DNA of 37,894 bases from an uncultured Peptococcaceae bacterium (GTDB lineage Bacteria > Bacillota > Dehalobacteriia > UBA4068 > UBA4997). The notes beneath the pieces are model-generated. The model worked only from the letters and a program-made list of their open reading frames with translations. It was not told the origin of the DNA and did not search any database. A program made the translations under genes and the position numbers. The first letter of the stretch is position 1. Each line of letters begins with the position of its first letter. The stretch spans positions 1 through 37,894 of the forward strand of contig CANQPG010000011.1 of assembly GCA_947625705.1 (NCBI GenBank), written 5' to 3'. This document shows positions 31,203 through 37,894 of this stretch, piece after piece.

Positions 31203-31824
31203 TTTGCGCGCCGCCCTACGCCTTTACGCTATCACCGATAGAGCCTGGCTGGGTAATCAAACGCTATACGCACAGGTTGAAGCGGCGCTCTCGGGCGGCG
31301 TCACCATGCTGCAGCTGCGCGAGAAAGATATGCCGGACGACTTGTTTCTGGCCGAAGCCCGTCAGATCAAGCAGCTGGCTGACGCTTATCAGGTACCGTT
31401 GATCATTAATGACAATTTGGCAGTGGCACTATCCAGCGGCGCGGCGGGGCTGCATATCGGGCAGGACGATTGCCCGGTGACGGCGGCACGGCAGGCGCTC
31501 GGCGCGGAGAAGATCCTCGGCGTCTCCGCCCAAACGGTGGAACAAGCGCTGGCTGCCGAAGCCGCCGGGGCTGATTATCTTGGCGTGGGCGCGATTTACA
31601 GCACCGCTACCAAGACTGACGCTAAATTGGTCTCGCCGGAAAAGCTGGCTGAAATCTGCCGGGCGGTTAAAATTCCGGTGGTGGCCATCGGCGGTCTGAC
31701 CGCGGATAATCTCCCTCCCCTCCTCGCCTCCGGTATCGTGGGCGCGGCGCTGGTTTCGGCCGTCTTCGCCCAGCCCGATATCGCCGCGGCCTGCCGCCGT
31801 TTGAGCGAAGTCATCAAACTTTAA
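31180..31824 (+). CDS. thiE: Thiamine-phosphate synthase
   Basis: Joins the hydroxymethylpyrimidine and thiazole phosphates; 214 residues, a normal ThiE barrel. Visible are MLQLREKDMP, IINDNLAVALSSGAAGLHIGQDD, ILGVSAQTVEQA, YLGVGAIYSTATKTDA and VAIGGLTADN. The start is not ATG: GTG 31180 opens the frame, while TTG 31189 or 31192 are alternatives, and it overlaps the end of thiM. No thiC or thiD is in the window, so this unit alone supports salvage rather than full synthesis. Confidence 0.94.
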   Translation: MQKLLNFDLRAALRLYAITDRAWLGNQTLYAQVEAALSGGVTMLQLREKDMPDDLFLAEARQIKQLADAYQVPLIINDNLAVALSSGAAGLHIGQDDCPVTAARQALGAEKILGVSAQTVEQALAAEAAGADYLGVGAIYSTATKTDAKLVSPEKLAEICRAVKIPVVAIGGLTADNLPPLLASGIVGAALVSAVFAQPDIAAACRRLSEVIKL

Positions 31825-31838
31825 TTACATAAAAACAA

Positions 31839-31886
31839 AAAATCCTGAATGGGAAGGCTGCCAAACGTCCTCCTATTCAGGATTTT
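31839..31886. terminator. Bidirectional terminator between thiE and meaB
   Basis: A long stem (about 18 pairs with few mismatches, 31839-31857 with 31869-31886) flanked by AAAA and TTTT, suitable for both converging units. Confidence 0.88.
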
Positions 31887-31918
31887 AATATTCAATTTTA
31901 GCGACCGAAGAACCCGGT

Positions 31919-33052
31919 TTACTGCACCTTTCGCAGTTCAGCTTCGATTGTATCAATCAAATTCTGAGCCGCCATAGTCGCAGAAATCTGGTCGTGGCGA
32001 ATCAAATCTTCTGCCTTGGCCATAGCCTCGACCACCTGAGGATTGTTAAACACCAGATTGTGCACGTGTTCTTCCGTCATGTGAGTCACCCATTCCATGG
32101 TCTGATCCTTGCGACGCTTATCCAGGCGGCCGGAATCCACCATCATCTTGTTGAACTCCTCGATGACGCTCCACATCTCCATAACACCCTCGCCGGTGTA
32201 GGAGGAACAGGTGTACGCCTTGGTAGTCCAGCCTTCCGTGGCGGGACGCAGCATATGCAGCACCTGCTCATAGTCGGCGCGGGCAACCAAAGCCCTCTGT
32301 TTATTATCGCCGTCGGCCTTGTTGACCAGGATAGCGTCGGCAATTTCCATGATACCTTTTTTGATACCCTGCAAATCGTCGCCTGCGCCGGTCAGCGCCA
32401 CCATCAGGAAGAAATCGACCATCGAACGCACGGTGGTCTCACTCTGACCAACACCAACGGTTTCTACCAAAATGATTTCATAACCAAAGGCTTCGCAAAG
32501 CAGCATGGTCTCGCGGCTTTTTCTGGTTACGCCGCCCAACGTGCCGCCCGAAGGAGAAGGACGAATAAAGGCATTTGCCGCTTTCGACAAGGTTTCCATT
32601 CTGGTTTTATCGCCCAAAATACTGCCCTTAGTGATCGAGCTGCTGGGGTCAACTGCCAAAACGGCCACTTTCTTGCCCTGCTGACAGAGCCTGGAGCCCA
32701 AAGCTTCAATAAATGTACTCTTGCCGGCACCCGGCACACCCGTGATACCGACACGAATCGACTTGCCGGTATAGGGCAAAATTCCCTTAATAATCTCCTG
32801 ACCGAGTTCAAAATGTTTAGGCGCATTACTCTCGATGATGGTAATGGCCTTGGAAAGCAACATCCTATCATGGTTGATAATGCCGTTAATCAACTCTTCG
32901 GCCGTGTATTTTTTAGGTTTGTAAATCGGAGCTTTCGGCTTCGCTTTTTTGGCGTCAACGCCAGTCATTACAAAGCCCGGGTACTGTTCATTGCTGGCGC
33001 CCTCCGGAATCCACTCCGGTTTGTATACGTCATAGTTATTTTCATCAGCCAT
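31919..33052 (-). CDS. meaB: Methylmalonyl-CoA mutase-associated GTPase MeaB
   Basis: G3E-family P-loop GTPase (also called ArgK) that protects and reloads cobalamin-dependent methylmalonyl-CoA mutase; 377 residues. Walker A is GVPGAGKST, followed by VLAVDPSSS, ILGDKTRM, the switch region ILVETVGVGQSE and VNKADGDN (guanine specificity). ATG 33052 has AGGAGGG nine bases upstream; earlier in-frame codons to 33121 lack one. About 45 N-terminal residues (YDVYKPEWIPEG...) precede the usual MeaB start and look lineage-specific. It is last in mutA-mutB-meaB. Confidence 0.95.
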   Translation of the reverse strand: MADENNYDVYKPEWIPEGASNEQYPGFVMTGVDAKKAKPKAPIYKPKKYTAEELINGIINHDRMLLSKAITIIESNAPKHFELGQEIIKGILPYTGKSIRVGITGVPGAGKSTFIEALGSRLCQQGKKVAVLAVDPSSSITKGSILGDKTRMETLSKAANAFIRPSPSGGTLGGVTRKSRETMLLCEAFGYEIILVETVGVGQSETTVRSMVDFFLMVALTGAGDDLQGIKKGIMEIADAILVNKADGDNKQRALVARADYEQVLHMLRPATEGWTTKAYTCSSYTGEGVMEMWSVIEEFNKMMVDSGRLDKRRKDQTMEWVTHMTEEHVHNLVFNNPQVVEAMAKAEDLIRHDQISATMAAQNLIDTIEAELRKVQ

Positions 33053-33181
33053 TATAGTGTACCCTCCTGTGCTAAAAATTTTTAAAATGTATACCAGAAC
33101 AGGATTGAGCCGAAAGCCCAATCCTATTCCAGTATAACAAGACTATTCAACTAACGGCGAACCGCAAGCGGTAAGCTTAGA

Positions 33182-35317
33182 TTAGTCGGCCAGTCTCTCG
33201 TTCAGTTTGATCAGGATCTCGCGAGCGCAAGCCGGCAATTCAGAGCCGGGGCCAAAGATGGCAGCCGCGCCATGATCATACAGGAACTGGTAATCCTGAG
33301 CAGGAATTACGCCGCCGGCAATAACCATGATGTCGCCGCGGCCTCTCTTCTCCAGCTCTTCAACCAACTGCGGCAGCAAGGTCTTATGACCGGCAGCCAG
33401 CGAGGACATGGCAACAACATGAACGTCGTTATCCACAGCGTCCTGAGCAGTTTCGGCAGGAGTCTGGAACAAGGGACCCATATCAACGTCGAAGCCCATA
33501 TCGGCATAAGCGGTAGCGCAGATCTTAGCGCCGCGGTCATGGCCGTCCTGACCCATCTTAGCGATGTAGATACGAGGACGACGACCGTGGTTCTTCTCGA
33601 ACTCGTCAGCCATATCCTGAACTTCTTTGATAACGTCAGCGTTGCTGTATTCAGTGCTGTATACGCCGGAGATGGTGCGAATGATAGCCTTATGACGGCC
33701 AACAACCTTCTCGATTGCGTAGGAGATTTCGCCCAAGGAAGCACGAACACGGGCAGCGTTCAGAGACAGCTCCAGCAGATTGCCTTCGCCGCTCTCGGTG
33801 GCGTTGGTGATGGCTTCCAGAGCCTTATCAACATCAGCCTGGTTGCGGTTAGCACGCAGTTTCTCCAGACGAGCGATCTGAGCGTTACGCACGGCAGTGT
33901 TATCAACGTCCAGAACGTCCAACGGATCCTCATGATCCAGCTTGTAGTCGTTCAGGCCGATGATCTTTTCCTTGCCGGAGTCGATGCGAGCCTGACGACG
34001 AGCGGCAGCCTCTTCGATTCTCATCTTCGGCAGACCGGTTTCGATAGCTTTTGCCATACCACCCAACTCCTCAACTTCCTGAATCAGATTCCAACCACGA
34101 CGGATCAACTGCTGGGTCAGAGCTTCTACATAATAGGAGCCAGCCCACGGGTCGATAACCTTGCAGACCTTGGTCTCATCCTGGATATACAGCTGAGTGT
34201 TACGAGCAATACGAGCGGAGAAGTCGGTCGGCAGAGCGATGGCTTCGTCCAAAGCGTTGGTGTGCAGGGACTGGGTGTGGCCCAGAGCAGCGCCCATAGC
34301 TTCTACGCAGGTACGAGCTACGTTGTTGAAAGGATCCTGCTCGGTCAAAGACCAGCCGGAAGTCTGGCAGTGAGTACGCAGAGCCAGGGACTTCGGATTC
34401 TTAGCGCCGAAGCTGTTAACGATCTTGGCCCACAGAGTACGGGCAGCACGCATCTTCGCTACTTCCATGAAGTAGTTCTTGCCGATGGCCCAGAAGAAGG
34501 ACAGACGAGGCGCAAAAGCGTCAACCGTCAGGCCAGCGTTGATACCGGTACGGATATAATCCCAGCCGTCGGCCAGAGTGTAAGCCATTTCGATATCATT
34601 GGTAGCGCCGGCTTCCTGCATATGGTAACCGGAAATGGAGATGCTGTTGAACTTCGGCATATTCTGAGAAGTGAAAGCGAAGATATCGCCGATAATTCTC
34701 ATAGAGGGCGCCGGAGGATAAATATAGGTGTTACGAACCATGAACTCTTTCAGAATATCGTTCTGAATGGTGCCGGCCAAAACTTTCTGCGGAACGCCCT
34801 GTTCCTCAGCAGCCAGAATATAGAACGCCAGAACCGGCAGAACGGCACCGTTCATGGTCATGGAAACGGACATCTGATCCAGCGGGATACCGGAGAACAG
34901 GATCTCCATATCCAAGATGGAGTCAACAGCCACGCCGGCCTTGCCAACGTCGCCGACTACACGCTCGTTATCGGAGTCATAGCCGCGGTGGGTAGCCAAG
35001 TCGAAAGCGATGGACAAGCCTTTCTGACCGGCAGCCAGGTTACGACGATAGAAAGCGTTGGATTCCTCAGCAGTGGAGAAACCAGCATACTGACGAACAG
35101 TCCACGGACGAACCACGTACATCGTGGGATAAGGGCCACGCAGATTCGGAGCAATACCGGCCATGAAACCGATTTGGTTGCAGTCTGCATAGTCTTCTTT
35201 GGTATACAAAGGTTTTACATCAATCTGTTCCATTGTACGAGTGCTCAACTCTTCAATGGTTTTGCCAGTCTGAGCTTCAATCTGCTTTTTCCAAGCATCG
35301 TAGCTAGCAGTAGACAT
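33182..35317 (-). CDS. mutB: Methylmalonyl-CoA mutase large (alpha) subunit
   Basis: Catalytic adenosylcobalamin subunit that interconverts succinyl-CoA and methylmalonyl-CoA; 711 residues. An N-terminal barrel binds the CoA ester ([27 protein letters not shown] in parts, [30 protein letters not shown]). The C-terminal ~135 residues are the B12-binding domain with DGHDRGAK near residue 590, the DxHxxG motif that donates the lower-ligand His, followed by GGVIP. The start is ATG 35317, behind GGGGG; it overlaps the mutA stop (TAATG). Codon choice leans to GCT/GTT/CGT/CTG unlike the biosynthetic genes, suggesting high expression. Confidence 0.97.
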   Translation of the reverse strand: MSTASYDAWKKQIEAQTGKTIEELSTRTMEQIDVKPLYTKEDYADCNQIGFMAGIAPNLRGPYPTMYVVRPWTVRQYAGFSTAEESNAFYRRNLAAGQKGLSIAFDLATHRGYDSDNERVVGDVGKAGVAVDSILDMEILFSGIPLDQMSVSMTMNGAVLPVLAFYILAAEEQGVPQKVLAGTIQNDILKEFMVRNTYIYPPAPSMRIIGDIFAFTSQNMPKFNSISISGYHMQEAGATNDIEMAYTLADGWDYIRTGINAGLTVDAFAPRLSFFWAIGKNYFMEVAKMRAARTLWAKIVNSFGAKNPKSLALRTHCQTSGWSLTEQDPFNNVARTCVEAMGAALGHTQSLHTNALDEAIALPTDFSARIARNTQLYIQDETKVCKVIDPWAGSYYVEALTQQLIRRGWNLIQEVEELGGMAKAIETGLPKMRIEEAAARRQARIDSGKEKIIGLNDYKLDHEDPLDVLDVDNTAVRNAQIARLEKLRANRNQADVDKALEAITNATESGEGNLLELSLNAARVRASLGEISYAIEKVVGRHKAIIRTISGVYSTEYSNADVIKEVQDMADEFEKNHGRRPRIYIAKMGQDGHDRGAKICATAYADMGFDVDMGPLFQTPAETAQDAVDNDVHVVAMSSLAAGHKTLLPQLVEELEKRGRGDIMVIAGGVIPAQDYQFLYDHGAAAIFGPGSELPACAREILIKLNERLAD

Positions 35318-37287
35318 TAGCAAATCCCCCTTTCTTCCTGGATAGCTTTCAAGATCTGATAGCAGTTGGCGCCAACATGGATATACTGGTCAACGCCGGC
35401 CTTATCAAAGGCTTCCTTATTTTCACCCGGAGCGCCGGCCAGGTAAACTTTCATGCCGGGCTTCGCAGCCTTGATGGCCTTGGTGATTTCAGGAACGATT
35501 TCCGGATAAACGTCGTCGGTGCCGCAGATAACAGCAACATCAGCGCCGGAGTCGATGGCAGCCTTAGCAGCCTCGGCAGCAGTCGGGAAACCGTCATTGC
35601 CGATAACGTTGAAATGAGCAACCTCAAAGAAGCTGCGGCTGAAGTCAGCGCGACCCTTATGCTTCGGAATCGGACCAAAGTTGGTCAGGAAGATGTTGAC
35701 CTTCTTGCCCTCGGCAGCGGCTTTCTCGGTAGCCATACGCATAGCTTCATACTGCTCAACCCAACGATGGGGCTCGATAGCAGCAGCCTTAACGGCTTCG
35801 CCCTTGTTCAGAGCCTTGCGGGCGTCAGCCAGAGCGGTCTTGCCGGCAGCGGCTTTAGCGCGGGCAGCCTTGGCAGCCTTCAGCTCTTCGCAGTTGGTGG
35901 GCAGCAGCTCTTCAACCATGTTAGCATAGTTGTTGTTGCCAACAGCGCTGTCTTTTCTCAGCTGCAGGTTCTTGAAGCGTTCTTCCAGAACAGCAGCAAC
36001 AGCAGCCTGAACTTTGCCGTCCTTAACGGCGCAGAAGATGCAGCCGGTCTCTTCGATCAGAGCCTTAACAGCGTCAACGATCTGAGCAGTCAGAGTCTCA
36101 ACGTAATAGGAGCCGCCGGCCGGGTCAACGGTAGCGGTCATGTTGAACTCTTCCTTGAACAGCAGCTGCTGGTTGCGGGCAAAACGCAGAGACTGCGTAT
36201 CAGCCTGACGGATAGGTTCATCGAAAGGAGCAACCTGCATAGCGTCAATGCCGCCAACCACAGCAGAGAAAGTCTCGGTGGTGGTACGCAGCAGGTTTAC
36301 ATAGGGATCGTAAACGGTCTTGGTGAAAGCGGAGGTGCGGGCGAAGATGTAGATCTTCTGAGCCTCGGCGTCGCCGCCCAATTCCTTAACGGTCTGAGCC
36401 CAAACCACCTTGGCAGCGCGCAGACGGGAGATTTCCATGAAGAAGTTAGCGCCGATAGCGAAGGTGAAGCAAACGCTCTTGGCAGCGGTGTTCACGTCGA
36501 TGCCTCTCTCTACCATAGCCTTTACGTAGTAAGCGGCGGTAGCAACGGCATAAGCAGTCTCCTGAACAGCGCTGGCGCCGCCATGACCATAAACGGTGCC
36601 GTCGATGTTGATGACCTTCAGGCCAGCAGGAGCGGTCTTGATGGTATCAGCCATTTCGTCCAGCAGCTCTTCCATAGCGCAGGGCAGCTCGCCGTCGGCC
36701 AACAGAGCGCCAACCGGGTCAGCGCCAACAACGCCGGTGGGAGTTACACCGGCTTCCTTGAACAAGCCCAACAGGGGCTTGGCGGAAGCGCCGGCAGCTA
36801 CGAACAGCGGAGCGTCAATGCCGTCAAAAGCGGCCTTAACGTCAGCAGCGTCCTGCAAAGACAGGCCACGGCCGCAGGCTTCGGCGTCGAAAGCCTTGCC
36901 CTGCTTGGTAGCTTTGTCCAGCTGAACGGTTACCGCAGTAGCGCCTTTTTCCAATTCGAACTTGGCCAGCTTGTTGAACTCAGCAGGATCAACAACGTCC
37001 AAGCCCTGAGCGATCTTCCAAGGATTGGTCAGATAACCTCCCGCATTGGTGCCTCTGACGTATTCATCGGCGCCGGGCATGGTCTGAGCCATGGCGTTTT
37101 TGTCGGTGTCAGCCAGAGTGTAGATGGGCTGCAGGGTGATGCCTTCGTAAGTTTTGGTGTACATCTTCTTATCGAAGGGAGCGCCCTTTAAGGCAGCGAT
37201 TGCGGCTTCTTTCCATTCTTCATAAGTAGGAACTTTGAACTCATCGAAAGAAACTGCAGGCAACGTTGTGTTTTTTTCTTTTTCCAT
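35317..37287 (-). CDS. mutA: Methylmalonyl-CoA mutase small (beta) subunit
   Basis: Structural partner of MutB; 656 residues. The barrel half resembles MutB but is diverged ([39 protein letters not shown]). The C-terminal B12-like domain has lost the cobalamin motif: [13 protein letters not shown] stands where MutB has DGHDRGAK, as expected for a non-catalytic beta subunit. An Ala/Lys-rich segment ([19 protein letters not shown]) links the two domains. ATG 37287 follows AAAGGAAG. It is the first gene of the unit, expressed from a promoter about 355 bases upstream through a structured leader. Confidence 0.96.
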   Translation of the reverse strand: MEKEKNTTLPAVSFDEFKVPTYEEWKEAAIAALKGAPFDKKMYTKTYEGITLQPIYTLADTDKNAMAQTMPGADEYVRGTNAGGYLTNPWKIAQGLDVVDPAEFNKLAKFELEKGATAVTVQLDKATKQGKAFDAEACGRGLSLQDAADVKAAFDGIDAPLFVAAGASAKPLLGLFKEAGVTPTGVVGADPVGALLADGELPCAMEELLDEMADTIKTAPAGLKVINIDGTVYGHGGASAVQETAYAVATAAYYVKAMVERGIDVNTAAKSVCFTFAIGANFFMEISRLRAAKVVWAQTVKELGGDAEAQKIYIFARTSAFTKTVYDPYVNLLRTTTETFSAVVGGIDAMQVAPFDEPIRQADTQSLRFARNQQLLFKEEFNMTATVDPAGGSYYVETLTAQIVDAVKALIEETGCIFCAVKDGKVQAAVAAVLEERFKNLQLRKDSAVGNNNYANMVEELLPTNCEELKAAKAARAKAAAGKTALADARKALNKGEAVKAAAIEPHRWVEQYEAMRMATEKAAAEGKKVNIFLTNFGPIPKHKGRADFSRSFFEVAHFNVIGNDGFPTAAEAAKAAIDSGADVAVICGTDDVYPEIVPEITKAIKAAKPGMKVYLAGAPGENKEAFDKAGVDQYIHVGANCYQILKAIQEERGIC

Positions 37288-37330
37288 GTTTAACTTCCTT
37301 TCTGTAAATTTATTGTTCATATACTATCCA

Positions 37331-37475
37331 CGCAACAGCCCCGCCCTGCCGCCCAAAGGCTGCGGCGCCGCGTTGCACTCAAACCGTATTACGGGCGACC
37401 CTACCAACGCCGGCTGCGCATGACCGCACGCCGTCTCTCTTATGTCGGCACCATAAGAGGGCGGCTGGCCAACTG
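37331..37475 (-). other. GC-rich structured block in the mutA leader
   Basis: Within the AT-rich region before mutA (37288-37834, no gene) lies a ~145-base GC-rich stretch with several hairpins. These include 37332-37336 with 37372-37376 enclosing GCCGC/GCGGC, CCGT/ACGG near 37384-37394, and a perfect seven-base stem 37437-37443 with 37453-37459 around a nine-base loop (GGTGCCGAC on the transcript strand). Further GC-rich pairing (CCGCGC/GCGCGG) occurs near 37510-37540. I could not match it to a cobalamin riboswitch. It could be a dispersed intergenic repeat or an unassigned leader RNA. Confidence 0.5.
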
Positions 37476-37648
37476 AACGCCATGCCTGCCGGGTTTAATA
37501 AATCGCCGCGCCAACACGCTCTGATATTGCGCGGATTGTAATCAACGGCGGTAATAGATATGCTCAAAAACATACCGGAATCCTCTGCTTTGACGGCCTT
37601 TTACCGCCGCCGCCACATAAAAACTCCAAATTACCATTACCAGAATTT

Positions 37649-37677
37649 ATTATATACCACTTACCTTAAATTGTCAA
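37649..37677 (-). promoter_or_regulatory. Promoter of the mutA-mutB-meaB unit
   Basis: On the minus strand, perfect TTGACA (37672-37677), 17-base spacer and perfect TATAAT (37649-37654). Transcription should start near 37642, about 355 bases before mutA, an unusually long leader for this window. Confidence 0.87.
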
Positions 37678-37769
37678 CAAATAGCAGCCTTTTCATATCC
37701 AAGAAAATATGGTTATTTTTCCGGTTTTATCTGAAATTTTTCCTCTGCGGACAAAATTTTTTTTAGTGC

Positions 37770-37798
37770 TTGCAAAAGAATTAACATTATTATATAAT
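37770..37798 (+). promoter_or_regulatory. Promoter of the right-edge membrane protein gene
   Basis: TTGCAA (37770-37775), 17-base spacer and perfect TATAAT (37793-37798), 36 bases before the start codon at 37835. It is divergent from the mutA promoter. Confidence 0.75.
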
Positions 37799-37834
37799 TT
37801 TAGTTATTCATACTGTTTGTTGGGAGGAAAAATT

Positions 37835-37894
37835 ATGGATTTTGTTGTATTGGGCTGTTTTGTTGTGTATCTGGCCATTCTGCTGGCGGTAGGC
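37835..37894 (+). CDS. Start of a membrane protein, cut by the window edge
   Basis: Only 20 codons are visible. GGGAGG at 37822-37827 lies seven bases before ATG 37835. The fragment (MDFVVLGCFVVYLAILLAVG) is a hydrophobic first membrane span and resembles the N-terminus of sodium:solute symporters, but 20 residues do not allow a family call. It is divergent from the mut unit, so an organic-acid transporter is tempting but unproven. Confidence 0.6.
   Translation, partial: MDFVVLGCFVVYLAILLAVG

Noticed and set aside
33272-37191. Very long open frames antisense to mutB (33272-35320) and mutA (35377-37191)
   Set aside because: The minus-strand proteins are unmistakable mutase subunits. The antisense frames have Ser/Gly/Ala/Val-rich low-information translations and arise from biased codon use.
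37288-37560. Cobalamin riboswitch in the mutA leader
   Set aside because: GGTGCC occurs in a hairpin loop and a GTGCAA-like string is present, but the ordered B12-box elements and junction spacing are not recognisable, so I do not call it.
1-37894. CRISPR array, rRNA or tRNA genes, insertion sequences
   Set aside because: I found no regularly spaced repeats, no cloverleaf or rRNA signatures and no transposase-like proteins.

Overview
The window reads as the chromosome of an anaerobic, propionate-type member of the Bacillota (Firmicutes). The evidence is strong AGGAGG-type ribosome sites, lipoprotein signal peptides, a tryptophan T-box, a Bacillus-type GAACNNNNGTTC LexA operator beside a YneA-like gene, a SpoVM-like micro-ORF, and a two-subunit methylmalonyl-CoA mutase with its MeaB chaperone. 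GC content is above half by eye. A Negativicutes-like or Clostridia-like host fits best, but genus cannot be named from sequence alone. I see no phage, insertion sequence, CRISPR array, rRNA or tRNA.

Layout. 1-4849 (+): the end of a tryptophan operon, trpG(partial)-D-C-F-B-A, with start/stop overlaps from trpD to trpA. 4961-9624 (+): a sulfur amino-acid unit of promoter, a 29-codon leader ORF with three consecutive Cys codons, an antiterminator/terminator pair, then metY and a four-gene polar amino-acid ABC transporter (probably cystine). 9638-11676 (+): a short-chain dehydrogenase and a tartrate/D-malate dehydrogenase-family enzyme. 11690-14175 (-): a second polar amino-acid ABC transporter. 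14243-18340: lexA (-) divergent from a yneA-like LysM gene (+) across an array of LexA boxes, followed by a DinG-family exonuclease-helicase. 18402-18470 (+): a 22-residue SpoVM-like ORF. 18523-20222 (-): polysaccharide deacetylase and bactofilin, translationally coupled. 20321-21778 (-): a stalk-domain lipoprotein. 21951-22526 (+): pyrE. 22584-24719 (-): an XRE/zinc-ribbon regulator, a TVP38-family membrane protein and a tyrosine recombinase. 24902-27060 (+): a cytidylate kinase-like protein and a MATE exporter, behind a leader that carries its own terminator-like hairpin. 27092-30188 (+): a Trp T-box and a trpXYZ-type transporter. 30185-31824 (+): a TPP riboswitch with thiM-thiE. 31919-37677 (-): mutA-mutB-meaB behind a ~355-nt structured leader. 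37770-37894 (+): promoter and first 20 codons of a membrane protein.

Common theme. Much of the window is amino-acid and cofactor supply under RNA-level control. Tryptophan is made by trpGDCFBA and imported by trpXYZ under a T-box whose specifier is UGG. Thiamine salvage is under a TPP riboswitch. Homocysteine synthesis and probable cystine import lie behind what looks like a Cys-codon attenuator. The SOS block (lexA, yneA, dinG) and the mut block (succinyl-CoA/methylmalonyl-CoA interconversion) are separate units. The least explained items are the Cys leader attenuator, the long structured mutA leader, the leader hairpin before the cytidylate kinase-like gene, and the SpoVM-like micro-ORF.
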